Part shown: one piece after another, positions 1-9,886 of the stretch
Layout: each line of letters starts with the position of its first letter
Numbering within the stretch: position 1 is the first letter of the stretch
Assembly (NCBI GenBank): GCA_031835245.1
Contig: JAVKOQ010000170.1
Location: 37,501 to 57,500, forward strand
Length of the DNA stretch: 20,000 nt
Direction: 5' to 3'
Source of the DNA: Balamuthia mandrillaris
Taxonomy: Eukaryota > Discosea > Longamoebia > Balamuthiidae
Translations under genes and position numbers: made by a program
The notes under the pieces: model-generated
The model's input: the letters and a program-made list of their open reading frames with translations, nothing else
The model's database searches: none
What the model was told of the DNA's origin: nothing

Positions 1-51
1 GGGGAGAGAGGGTTGGATTCGCAGCCAGGAGGGGGTTTGGAATAAAAAAAA

Positions 52-800
52 ATGGAGCAACAACCGCCACCCCCGCCTCACCTACAGACGGTGAAGCTCT
101 CCACGGTCATCCATCGGTTGGTCGAAAAGTCCTACCACGAACTCGTCTGCCTCACCGAAAGGTTCAGGCCTTCTCCTCTCTCTCACTCTCTCTCTTGCTC
201 TCTCTACTCTTTTTGTTGACTCCAATCTGTGTCGTCACTATTTTTTTTTGGATTGTTTGTTTGTTGGGAAACAGCTTGTTGGACAAGCCTGACCACGTGC
301 GAAAGCTCGCCCTTCGGGACCAGTTCCAGCGGACCAGACACCGGCTCATACGGTTGCTTGTTCTCGTCAAATGGTCCTCTCATGTGCCTTCTGTGCGTAA
401 GAGTTGGGTATGTGGGCAACGAACAAACCACACCACAAAAAAGGAGTTACTAACTGGGCCTGCTTTCTTCAATGGAACAAAAAGGACATCTTGGCATTCC
501 TTGCTCAGCAGGATGAGGCCTTCAGGCTGGCTGCTGATAGTCTCTATTGGGTCAGCAACACGCTCAAGGAAGCCAGGTTTTTATCTCTGCTCTCTCTGTC
601 GTTCTCTTATCTCCTCTGCATTTGCTCAACGCTCTAATGTCACGCATCCACCATCGCTCCATTTGTCAACTCGCAGAGCTCCAAACTACGACATTCCGAC
701 CGCAATAGATGTCCTGACAACGGGGACCTATCAACGTTTGCCTGTTTGCATCAAGGTCCGCCTTTACCTTCTCGCTTTCTCGATTGCCTTTTTTCTCACA

Positions 801-841
<41 letters not shown>

Positions 842-990
842 GTCTTTACTTTAAGAATTTGGTTCCACCACCCCCAATCACGGAGGAGGAAGAAGCCAAA
901 GTCCTCCAACGGCTGAATGATGTGATAAACATGCGCTTATTTACTACCAGCATTCCTTCTCAATTTTCCATTCGTGTGGGTAAGCTATCA

Positions 991-1038
<48 letters not shown>

Positions 1039-3991
1039 CTCCCAGCTTTAATTTCCGTGTGTTGTTTTGGTAACGCTAACTTGATTGCAGCTGATGGAAG
1101 AGCATACTGCCTTGTGAAACACGAATTTCAGGTCACTCTAACTCTAGAAGGAGAGGAGAAACCAAGTCACAGGCAGCAAGAGAACGACAAAGAGAAAGAA
1201 AAAGAGAAAGAAAAGGAAACAGAACCCGAAGACAAAGAAGAACCCCAAGAAATGCTGATTGCCCATCGTTCAGAACTTGAAGACAACCAAAAGTTTCCAT
1301 GGATCGTTTTGTCAGTTGACATATTTATATCTGCTGAGGAACTCGATACATTGACGACAAAAACAACCAACTGCACAGTGGAATCGCGATTCTCCTCTTC
1401 TTCCTCTTCTGCTTCCCCCTCTCCTCTACCAATGCTCCACGTCAATCACCTGCGGCATCTCCTACAAAGAAGAATGACGATGTCCCCACGTCCTTTTGAA
1501 GAGCTTTACAAGATCATGCGTTCGTCTACTCTGCTCCTCTCTCGCTCTCTGCTCTCTACTCTCTTTTTCTCGTTCTCTCTTTTTCTCGTTCTCTCTTTTT
1601 CTCGTTCTCTCTGCTCTCTGCTCTCTGCTCTCTGCTCTCTGCTCTCTGCTCTCTGCTCTCTGCTCTCTGCTCTCTGCTCTCTGCTCTCTGCTCTCTGCTC
1701 TCTGCTCTCTGCTCTCTGCTCTCTGCTCTCTGCTCTCTGCTCTCTGCTCTCTGCTCTCTGCTCTCTGCTCTCTGCTCTCTGCTCTCTGCTCTCTGCTCAT
1801 ATTTCTTGCTCTCCACCTCTCTTTCTCTCGCTCTCTTATTATGGACTGCCTTAATGATGCCCAGATGCGGTATGTGTGCCTATGCAAATGGACATTCTGC
1901 ACGGACAAGTGGTTGCGTTGAGCAGACGACAAACTGGCGACATCAAAATAGCGCATATTCCTGAAAAGGAATTAACTATCTTTTATTGGCGGTCAGTTTT
2001 GTTATGTATTTGGTTTATGTTTTTTTTAAGAAAACTAATTTCTCATTTGTCGCATTATGTTCTTGTTGTCTTTGTAACAGGAACATGAACCAAGCTCGCA
2101 GGAAGGAGAATATTAAACCTCCTAAGGCTGCAGAAGAAGGTCCCTCTTCTGTTTCTTTCTTTCTTCTCTTTGCTTCCTATTTACATTCTCTTTAAACTCT
2201 CTTTTGCGTAGACTCGATGTACGTTCAGATAAAAATAGAAGAGTCCGACCTCGTTATCCGCCAACATCCTCCCATTCTCCATCCTATTACTCGTCGCAAC
2301 GTGCAGCTTTCTCTTGTACGACCTTTTCTCTCTTTTTTTTTTTTTTTTGCTTGCTTTCTTTCTGATTTCTGCCGTTGTATTTTAATTATTAGTGCCCGAC
2401 ATCGCTCAACATCGAACGGTTGTTGCAACAAGCTATTACGCTCCACTCTTATTCTCTTCTCGAAAATTTGAAACAAATGCTTTCCGCTTCTCAAGATCTT
2501 TCTTTTTCTGCCAATGACATAAAACTTACCCCACTCTCAGAAGGTAAGGATTTTTTGTTTTCTTTTCTTCTTTCTTTTCTCTTGTTCAACCAATGCACAG
2601 ATTACACCTGCCAAGTAATGTTGAGGATTCGTTTGTTTGAATCCTACACGCTTACTGTGTATGTAACGTCAAGAACTGGCAACTTTGCGTTGAAGGCACC
2701 TAGCGGAATGTCAGAATACAAAGGTTTCTCTCCTCCCCTCGCCCTCTCTCCTCTCTCCCTCCCTCTCTCCCACTGCTCTCTCTCTTCTTCCTTGGTAAGC
2801 TAACTTTTCTGAAAATGGTGGTATCATTTATAGATATTCTTCACGATCTTGAAACACGGCTCAACAAAGGCTCTCAACAATTTGTTGGGATTGTAAAGGA
2901 ATTTCGGCATTTGGTAGATCTTTCTCCTCCTTTCTTTTTTCTTTCTTCTTTCTTCTTTTTTCTTTTTTCTTTCTTCTTCCTTCTTCTTCCTTCTTTCTTC
3001 TTCTTCCTTCTTTCTTCTTCTTTCTTCTTTCTTTCTTCTTTCTTCTTTCTTCTTCTTCCTTCTTCCTTCTTTCTTCTTCTTCCTTCTCTTCCTCTTTCTT
3101 TTCCTCTTTCTCTTCCCTCTTATCTTGCAACTAATGAAATGTCATAACAGGCAATACTTGACCACTTTTCTCGACTTGCAAACTCCGAGTCTCTTCGCAT
3201 TGAAGCTTTTCACTATATGTTGAAAGGACCTCAATCATCAGAAACTTCTCCATCTGCTCAGCAACATGAGTTTTCTAATCACACTATATATCTTCGTTTC
3301 AGAGATATGTCAGATTACTACCTCGCCATTGAGTTGGATGAAACACGTTTTACTCCTTCTTTTTATTTATTAACCACGAAGTGCGTTTTCTCTTTCTGGT
3401 TTTCTTCGTTCTCATCCTCTTTAATTTCTCTGCTTGCTTCTATCTTTTATATTCTCACCGTTTCCTCTCTTTCTTCTATTGTTTTTTGTTACTCTTATTT
3501 TCATGCGCACTATTACTGATTATTTATGTTTTTAGAAAACATTCTTCTTCGCTGTTAACTATACTTAAAATCTATCTTCTCGATTGTTCCGGATTGCAAC
3601 GCGAGAACGAACCTCTCACTCCTCTATCTCCTAAACCCTCTCTCCCAGTCATTACTATCGTTCCTCCTCCTGTCTTTTCTCACGATCCTCCATCTACACG
3701 GTCTTTTCCTCAGTCTCTACTTGCTTCTGCTCAACAACTGTTATTCGATGCTACGAATACATCTCTTTCGCTTTCTTCGTTTTCCATTAAAGATAAAGGA
3801 AAGGAAAAGGATCAACAACCGTCTAAAAACGTTCTCAAACGAGATAGAAGCGCGTTGTTAGAAAACGAAGAAGATAAGGACAGCAGTTGCACCCTTTCCA
3901 CTCCACAAAAGCAGAAGAGGTTAAGAACCTCTTCTTCCACTTCACGAAGGTATGTTCTCCTCTATTTCCCTCCTCCCTTTCTCTCTCTCTC

Positions 3992-4028
<37 letters not shown>

Positions 4029-4670
4029 AACATGATCATGTCCTCAATGCAGCACTTCCAATCTTCGTCGAGAAATACCATATCATATGCTGTTATCCTC
4101 TATTGTTATAAGTTGCAGGTTCCGTTCTTCTCTTAATTTTACTCTTCTTTTTATAACTTGCTTTTCACGTTATAGACGAACAATAACATCAATGATGCTG
4201 CGGCAAGTATTCGAAGAACACAAGCCAGGCTATGTAGTGGATACCAAGGGTGACCTCATATTCAGCCTGCCCTGCGAGCCTCCCATGAAATCAGAGGGCA
4301 TGTGCCTCTCCGTCCTCAGCAACTTCGAGTGGGTCATTCGTGTGAAAGAGACTGCCCCTATCTGTGAAACCCTGAAAATGACCAACCTGACTCCTAGAGG
4401 CGGTAACCTATCATATGTGCTGTGGAGTATTTCTATAATTATCATCTTCTAACTTTATATGTATCATAGTAAACTCGCATATAACGTACACCAGGCATAA
4501 AGGATGGACATTTCAATACAATAAACCGCATCACGATTGCCTCAAAGTATTTTGGCGAGACCTAAGAGGAGTATCTCGTTTTACATCCCTCATTGTGCAG
4601 TTGGAGCAAGGTAAAGTGTCGTTTCTTTCCTATACTTAGCTTTCTTTCTGTTCTTTATTAATCTTCCCGT

Positions 4671-4704
<34 letters not shown>

Positions 4705-6801
4705 TAAAAGTGCTGCAAGATCCAACAAAATCACATTTGTGGCAGTATTTCGAAGTACAACGGATATCTCCTACACACATATCTCTCTTTTTTGAAGAAG
4801 TACGTTATTCCTCGTATCCTTTTTATTGTTTTTTTTTTCGGACGGTTTGCTAACCAACAAATCTTTGAATTTAACTGACTCTCTCAGCGGACAGCTAGAG
4901 TTACCATTCTCTGGACACCAGAGTCCAATTTAGTTCTTTCCTTTGATGGCATTCCAGGAACACTGTCTCGTTCGTTTGCGTTTATGTTAAATACTCAGCG
5001 TAACATCAAAGAACTGCTGGAAGTAAGTTGTTTTAAATTATTCTTTCCTATGTTTCCAGGCAAATGTCTTAATGCGTGTATGTTTGCTAATCGGTATTTG
5101 TAGATGTTGTACAGAAGTAGCAAACCTTTGAGAGCGTTACAATCATTCCTGGATTCGACCTGCAGACCCAAAGATTCTCTTCTTAGCTCTTCTTTGCCTC
5201 GTATCAATGCCTCTGATGACATCACCCTCATTGCTAGATCCCTCTCTCAGGTCAGATTAGTCTTTAGAAACATGTACGTTCGCCCTCTCGTTGTGCTGGC
5301 TCTGTTCTCCCTTCGATTTATGTTTCTCGCTTTGAAAAATATTTAGTTGTGGAGTTGACATTCGGTTTATGGGAAATCAAGCAGTGCAGATAGATGGTTC
5401 CCTTTCTCTTTTCCTCGCCTCTCTTCCTTTTCTCCTTCTTTCCTTCCAACAAGAAACTAAAGTTTCTTTGTTTTAAACAAATTTAACTCATTAGATGCAT
5501 CAATGTCTCTGTTCCAGTCACCAGCTTCCTCTGTTACACGAAAACGGGAAGATAGATCCCGCATGCAACTATTTCCTCTCATCCAATTCCCCGGTTTCTT
5601 TGAGAAACACATTGCACCTCTAGTCCGTGAATCTTCTAACCAATCTTCGCCAACATCATCATCTCCCTCTCAACAAACTATTCGCCCACAGCAACAACAA
5701 AAAGTTCCAACAGGATTGGTGACCCATGCTGCATTACCAAAGGCGTTGCCTTTGCTGCATCAGTTTATGGGTGTTTTGTTTTTGTACCGTCAGATTGGGC
5801 CTGTTCTTCGCACCGAAGTCGAGGTTTGTCTAGCTTCCTGCTTCCTTCTCCATTTCCTTACCTATCTTCTCTGACTTCCTTAACTTCAACAAAAGGATGC
5901 CAAACCGGATAACTTCAATATTCGTTTCACGGTTAATCGAATGACATTCACTATATCTATCCGCGACTATTGTTACCTTGACCTTCAACCCCAAAAAATG
6001 TCCTCTGGAGAAGGTAATCTTTTAACAACAAATCGAGAGAGAGCATTGCTTTTTTTTTTTCTTTCCTTCTAAAAAATACTAATAATAATAACAGCAAATC
6101 AACTCTTCGAGCAGACAACTTCAACAACGGCCGATGCAGAGATAACGGATGAGGAGTGCTCTTCGTTGAGAACGTTCTTTGGGCGAAACGTGGCCGTTCC
6201 TCCTTTCAGCCATCGCATCAGCTGCCTCGTCTCCTTCATTCGAGTGTTGGCTTTGCCCGTCCCCGTGTTCAAACAGTTTGCTGCCCTCATATCCGTTTTG
6301 GAGGCCGATGCTGCTGCTTCTGCTTCTGCTTCTGCTTCCCCTTCGCCTTTCTTGATCCATTTGTGTCTTTATACGCCCTCACGACCGCCACAAACGGGCG
6401 GCACGCCCGCCATTGTTCATGACAAGAAAGCCCAAACTGTTCATTTCGCCGTACGTTGCTTTCTTTCCTTTACCTTCACGCTATCTCGTATTTATAACCA
6501 TTTCGCTTATAAAACGAACACAAACAATAATGATAATAATAATAAACAGTTACAATTGGAATGGGGGGCATCGGCAGTGTGGGGAATGTTGCCGTTGACC
6601 TATCGATACGGTGGAGACCAGCCAACTCTCCAGCTTCAGCAAAAGGCAACAACCACTGCTCGCCAGAACCTCTTCTCTCAAAACGTTCTCAGCAGGTTGC
6701 CTGCTCTCTCCAGCCAAGAGCTCCTGTCCTCTCTGGTGGGCGGCCTCAAAGAACTGCCTCTTCCTGACCTGATGCGACTCACCTCAACGTCCCCTTCATG
6801 A
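52..6801 (+). CDS. MED14: MED14, Mediator complex subunit 14 (25 exons, complete)
   Basis: MED14 is the backbone subunit of Mediator in the nucleus; it links head, middle and tail and relays activators to RNA polymerase II. Exons read: 52-161, 275-407, 485-576, 677-755, 856-979, 1091-1519, 1865-1991, 2081-2139, 2212-2315, 2393-2543, 2601-2723, 2834-2913, 3151-3380, 3536-3949, 4053-4118, 4176-4402, 4470-4610, 4711-4799, 4888-5022, 5104-5273, 5347-5396, 5495-5823, 5896-6013, 6095-6450, 6550-6801. All junctions are GT-AG, phases agree, and the sum gives 1395 residues (human about 1454). An in-frame TAA lies just upstream of the ATG. Family-like blocks recalled from human MED14: RLIRLLVLVKW (exon 2), VLTTGTYQRLP (about 124-134), KHEFQVTLTLEG (about 189-200), VRLVFRN (end of exon 20), LRTFFGRNVAVPPF (exon 24). 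Exon 6 has a Lys/Glu-rich insert; exon 14 ends in a basic KQKRLR stretch. Exon borders in weakly conserved parts are the least certain. Confidence 0.95.
448..454 (+). promoter_or_regulatory. Consensus branch-point box TACTAAC in MED14 intron 2
   Basis: TACTAAC lies about 30 nt before the proposed exon 3 acceptor (ACAAAAAG, ending at 484), a suitable distance. This supports the intron 408-484 although its acceptor lacks a strong adjacent pyrimidine run. Joining TGG at 405-407 to GAC at 485 also gives the same residue spacing as human MED14 between VKW and the next conserved helix. Confidence 0.65.
804..838 (+). repeat. (CT)n microsatellite in MED14 intron 4
   Basis: An almost pure CT dinucleotide run ends 17 nt before the exon 5 acceptor at 855, so it extends the polypyrimidine tract of the intron. 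Confidence 0.9.
995..1036 (+). repeat. (CT)n microsatellite in MED14 intron 5
   Basis: A CT run of about 42 nt fills the middle of the 111-nt intron 5, starting close after the donor GTAAGC at 980. Confidence 0.9.
1555..1606 (+). repeat. 16-nt pyrimidine tandem repeat, about 3 copies
   Basis: Three near-identical copies of a unit close to CTCTCTTTTTCTCGTT stand head to tail immediately before the heptamer array in MED14 intron 6. The heptamer probably grew from the CTCTCT edge of this repeat (inference). Confidence 0.8.
1607..1795 (+). repeat. Perfect heptamer tandem array (CTCTCTG) x 27
   Basis: Counting by 7 from 1607 gives 27 uninterrupted, identical copies of CTCTCTG (189 nt), ending where the sequence changes to CTCAT. 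It lies wholly inside MED14 intron 6. Because 7 is not a multiple of 3, the array reads as a 7-residue repeat in every frame, and it is open on both strands, so long ORFs across it are artefacts. Perfect uniformity suggests recent expansion. Confidence 0.95.
2930..3118 (+). repeat. TTC/TTCTT-type pyrimidine tract in MED14 intron 12
   Basis: About 190 nt of nearly pure pyrimidine, made of irregular TTC, TTTC and CTTCC units, fills intron 12 (2914-3150). The Phe/Ser-Leu and Glu/Lys-rich reading frames seen across it on both strands come from this simple sequence. Confidence 0.9.
3979..4028 (+). repeat. (CT)n microsatellite in MED14 intron 14
   Basis: A CT run of about 50 nt broken once by CG lies in the 103-nt intron 14, between donor GTATGT at 3950 and acceptor AATGCAG ending at 4052. 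Confidence 0.9.
4673..4701 (+). repeat. (CT)n microsatellite in MED14 intron 17
   Basis: A pure CT run of about 29 nt ends 9 nt before the exon 18 acceptor (AAAAG at 4706-4710), serving as its polypyrimidine tract. Confidence 0.9.
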
Positions 6802-6948
6802 TATTACTTGGCGTTGTTACGAAGAAGAGACTCAAAAAAATAATTGGGACAACCGGAGTGGTGTGCCCTCCAACTCTCTTGCTCTCTGCATTCTGCCCTT
6901 GTTCTCTCTCTTTCTCTTTCTCTCTCCTCTCTATCTCTTCTCGCTTCG

Positions 6949-6971
6949 CAGCCAAGAGCTCCTGTCCTCTC
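6949..6971 (+). repeat. 23-nt direct repeat of MED14 exon 25 sequence
   Basis: Bases 6949-6971 are identical to 6711-6733 inside the last MED14 exon (coding for SQELLSS). Similarity continues weakly with a GGGC match after it. The copy sits right after a pyrimidine tract and CGCAG, so it looks like the start of an exon, and its reading frame stays open to 7123. Confidence 0.9.
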
Positions 6972-7044
6972 GGATGGGCCGCGTTCCCGCCAAAAATTTC
7001 GTCAGTCAAGTTCTAACGGTCGTAACGTCCATCAATACCAAAAA

Positions 7045-7050
7045 AATAAA
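7045..7050 (+). terminator. Possible poly(A) signal of MED14
   Basis: AATAAA about 244 nt after the MED14 stop, in an A-rich stretch, 156 nt before the next start codon. It is the only canonical hexamer in this gap; use is inferred. Confidence 0.45.
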
Positions 7051-7206
7051 TATGAGAAAAAAAATACATAGCTCAGGCAGACAAGAAAAAAAAAATACCA
7101 ACACTCGAAGGAAGAGGAGATAGGGAGAGAGAGCTTGCTGCCTGTCGCACTGCTTTAAAGCCGAACGAAAATACAAAAAAACTAAAACAAATAACACAGA
7201 CACACC

Positions 7207-8675
7207 ATGAAAAGAGAACGAAAGGCCGGTACTACTAGCATGATACGACCGCCTTCCGCATCCTCCTCTTCGGCAGGTTTGTCAGCTGCCGACACCAAAC
7301 TGAACACTTCTATTTCTCGGCCGCCGCTTCAAAGTCGAACCAACCTCATCCCAGCAGCAACCACCGCTGCAAGAACCACCAAGTCCCGAACAACTTCCAT
7401 TAAAACTAAAGCCATTCCCTCTTCCACCTCTTCTCTCCCCGTCAACAATGAGAACATTCACCCCAACTCTTCTTCTTCCATTCTTTCATCACACAAAATT
7501 TCGTCTTCCGCTTCTTCAGCCTCTTCAACCAGCTTGCTCTCTTCTTCGAGTGCTTCCACCGCCGCTTCTTCCGCCAATGGCTCCACAAGCCGCTCCGTTG
7601 CTTCCATTCCGAGTTACTCGGAGCTGAAGCGCAGCGAAGAGGCCGCTCGCCTCGAGCTGGAAGAGACTCGCAACGCGAGCAAGCGACTAGAGGAGGAGAA
7701 GCGACAGCTCATGGAAACCATCAGCCTCAAAGAGACCGATATTCATCTGCTTCGGCAACAACAGTTGGAGCTGCAACAGGCTTGGGAGAAGGAACGACAA
7801 GCATGGCAAGGTAACAACCTCTCTCTCTCTCTCTCTCATTCTTATCTATTTTGTTATTCTTATAAAATATTATAGAACAAATGAAAGAACTCTGTGAGAG
7901 GAAAGACAGGGAGTTGAAGGACTTGGAGGAACGAAGGATCGCCATGGTCAACTCTCAGGTGGAAAAGTACGAAGCACAGACCAAAGAAATGAGCGTCCTA
8001 CAAGCTCGCGCGCAAGACTATGAACGCAAGCTCGTCGAATGCGGCATCGATCCTTGTAATGCATTTCTTTCCTTTCCTTTTCTCTCTTTTCTTTCTTCTT
8101 TCTTTCTTCTTTCTTTCTTTCTTTTCGCTAACTGCTCTCTTTCATTCTCCTTGAAATGCCAAACAGTCACCCTAAGCCCATTGGACAGCGGTAAGGAGGA
8201 AGCACAACGAGCTAAAGAGGCGGAGGAGGAGCGAAGCTACTGGCAAGGAGTGGAGCTGTTGGAGCGAGAGTTGGATGGTAAGATCCAGTTTATGGAAGGC
8301 ATGCTGCAGGACCTTCGAGTGGAACAACAGCAACAAATGTCTTTTGCAGAGATAGAGAAGCTGATGCGTAAACTGGAAGCAACGGACGAAGCGTCTTGTG
8401 CTTCCGCTTGCTCTGCTCCTCGAGGACAAACAAAGGAAGAAGAGAAAGAAGAGAAGGAGGAAGAATGGATGGAAGAGCAGTACGATGACTGTAAACGATG
8501 GTTGCAACAATTGGAGGACGAGCTGGAGGAGGAGTTGGTGATGGAAGAAGGGGAAGTAGAGGATGAGTTGAATCCCTTGTCGGAGGAGGACGAAGACAAG
8601 GAGGCAAGAAAAGCTCGTCGTCTTACTCCTCATCCTTCTTCCTTGTTCACAACAGCAACAACTTCAAACGAGTGA
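7207..8675 (+). CDS. Unrecognised coiled-coil protein with acidic tail (3 exons)
   Basis: Exons 7207-7810, 7876-8055 and 8167-8675 join in phase (introns 65 and 111 nt, both GT-AG, one with a CT run) to give 430 residues. Seen: residues 1-140 are Ser/Thr/Ala-rich and basic, probably disordered; about 140-260 form a long charged heptad-like coiled coil (SELKRSEEAARLELEETRN onward to KLVECGIDP); about 270-335 is a second helix-rich part with SYWQGVELLEREL; from about 345 the chain is strongly acidic (EEEKEEKEEEWMEEQ) and ends in a basic patch before SNE. There is no enzyme motif, signal peptide or membrane span. The basic disordered head plus coiled coil would suit a microtubule or scaffold protein, but I do not recognise the family. 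Shares its 3' end region with convergent UTP11. Confidence 0.8.
7819..7837 (+). repeat. (CT)n run in intron 1 of the coiled-coil gene
   Basis: A short CT run starts 8 nt after the donor GTAACA (7811), showing the same coding-strand pyrimidine habit as the MED14 introns. Confidence 0.8.
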
Positions 8676-8770
8676 CAGCACGAAAACCAAAAAAAAAACT
8701 GGTTGTTGTTGTTGAGTAGGTTATCACCTTTGTAATAAAATTATACTTACTTTCAACAGCAAAATCCGCT
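8676..8770. other. Convergent 3' gap
   Basis: Only 95 nt separate the stop codons of the + strand coiled-coil gene and the - strand UTP11. An AATAAA at 8734-8739 is placed to serve the + gene. No canonical AATAAA is seen for the - strand, so the two transcripts probably overlap at their ends. Confidence 0.7.
8734..8739 (+). terminator. Likely poly(A) signal of the coiled-coil gene
   Basis: AATAAA 59 nt after the stop codon, in the short convergent gap. Confidence 0.55.
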
Positions 8771-9735
8771 TTACTTTTTTCTTTCACGCTTCCACTTGTA
8801 GACGGCCGGTTTGCCTTCCTCTTTGTTCTCCTCTGAAACACGCTTCCGTTTGCCCTTTCCCATCAAGTTCCTTTGCAGCTGAACTTCGGCGATCAGCTGG
8901 TCGATGGCCTCGATACGCAGCAACCTCTGCTCCAACTCCTTGTACTGACGCTTCTTTTCCTTGCTAAGCTTCTTGCTGTGGGCCTCTCCTTTGTTGGCGC
9001 TGATGACAAGCTCCTCCTTTTCGAGCTGCTCTTTGGTGGGTCGGTTGAACGAGCGGTCGACCAGCTCGGGAAGGGTGTTGAAGTACTTTTCGGGAGAGAA
9101 CTCAGCAGCTTCCTGCTCCGAGTCCACAAAGACGGTGTGCTTGTTCTTTGGCTTTTCGTCTAAGAGATGCAGCGCCGCTTGCAGCCGTTCTACTTTCTGT
9201 TCCAGAATAGTTTGTGAGGAGAAGAGAGAGGAGAAAGGAGAAGGAGAGGAGAAAGGAGAGAGGAGAAAAAAAGGTACATTAAGTTCGGTTTGTCTGGCGG
9301 CAGTCAAGTAAGCAACGTCTTGAGTGCGCATGGTGGCGAGGGCCTCCGCAGAGTGCTTCTTCCCCTTTCTCGTCGCTTTGTGCACTCCATCCTAAGAGAA
9401 GAAACAATCGTTGAATAAAGGAGGTGAGAAAAGCAGAGCAGAGCAGAAAGCAGAAGAAAAGACAGAAAAACGGTGCGCCTCATCCCAACAGATTTTTTTG
9501 CCAAACGTACCTCAGTGTGAGTGGAAACCATTTTGAAGTAGAACTCATCAGGGTTACGGAAGGCGGCCTTCTCCCGCAACGCCTTCAACCGCTTTTGCTT
9601 AAACTTGTAGTCATCCGCTCGGAGCTTGTAGTCCTTGTGTTTTTCCAACAAACCGAGCCTCTGTCTCTCCTTGGGCTGCGAGCGCTCCTTATGGGTCCTC
9701 CGCAAGGACTTGGTGGCTTTGTTCCAGGACGACAT
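8771..9735 (-). CDS. UTP11: UTP11, U3 snoRNP / SSU processome protein (3 exons)
   Basis: UTP11 is a nucleolar component of the small-subunit processome needed for 18S rRNA maturation. Exons in transcript order: 9735-9511, 9391-9278, 9196-8771, giving 254 residues (human about 253). The start [10 protein letters not shown] precedes the family hallmark [29 protein letters not shown] (about 15-43), then NPDEFYFKM (61-69), [25 protein letters not shown] and a basic C-terminus ending YKWKRERKK, all close to human UTP11. The first junction rebuilds DGVHK as in human. Intron 1 is 9392-9510. Intron 2 (9197-9277) is 81 nt, a multiple of three without stops, so retention would only insert 27 residues. 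Intron 2 is CT-rich on the coding strand. Its ATG lies 151 nt downstream of the stop of the renalase-like gene on the same strand. Confidence 0.95.
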
Positions 9736-9886
9736 CTCCTCCTGCTTTTCTTTCTTCTCTTTTTTTTCTTTTCTTTTTTTTTGTTTCTCTCGTGTCGTCT
9801 CGAGAAATGGGCTGAGGAGTCATTTTTACGCACTCGGAAATTTTTTGAGGATAATGTCCCTTCCTTTCGTAGCGGAGCGTTTTTGT
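9736..9886. other. Gap between renalase-like gene and UTP11
   Basis: 151 nt, pyrimidine-rich on + (purine-rich on the transcribed sense strand), containing the UTP11 leader. No TATA-like box or canonical poly(A) signal for the upstream gene was seen. Confidence 0.6.

Larger units (their letters stand above)
1520..1864 (+). other. MED14 intron 6, longest intron of the gene
   Basis: This 345-nt intron is about three times the usual size here (most are 57 to 155 nt). The donor follows ATG-C at 1519 and the acceptor is CCCAG at 1860-1864. Splicing joins LYKIM to H-AVCVPMQMDIL, which aligns without gaps to the human MED14 stretch around LYNCLHSFCLSLQLEVL. Most of its extra length is two pyrimidine tandem arrays, a 16-nt unit followed by a heptamer. 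Confidence 0.85.
6802..7206. other. Gap between MED14 and coiled-coil gene
   Basis: This holds the MED14 3' UTR and the leader/promoter of the next gene. It contains a CT-rich tract at about 6890-6945 ending in an acceptor-like CTTCGCAG, then a 23-nt copy of part of MED14 exon 25 (6949-6971), then an AATAAA at 7045-7050. No RNA gene or other CDS was recognised. Confidence 0.7.

Noticed and set aside
1607-1795. CRISPR-like or CRISPR array
   Set aside because: The units are 7 nt without spacers; the 33-nt array at 15,716 also has no unique spacers. Both are simple tandem repeats in a eukaryote.
1462-1956. Long ORFs on both strands with SALCSLL or AESREQR heptad repeats
   Set aside because: They are translations of the CTCTCTG heptamer array in a MED14 intron; the exons on both sides fix the real frame.
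2861-3130. Glu/Lys-rich ORF on the - strand
   Set aside because: It comes from the TTC-type pyrimidine tract of MED14 intron 12 and exon 12 antisense.
4495-4610. MED14 exon 17 starting at the CCAG acceptor before 4495
   Set aside because: That start breaks the phase. The acceptor at 4467-4469 keeps it and adds SHITYT, which matches the human RHVYLTY position.
8172-8633. 153-codon ORF on the - strand
   Set aside because: It is antisense to the acidic tail of the coiled-coil gene, whose Glu codons read as Leu/Phe/Ser; the + strand gene has consistent splicing.
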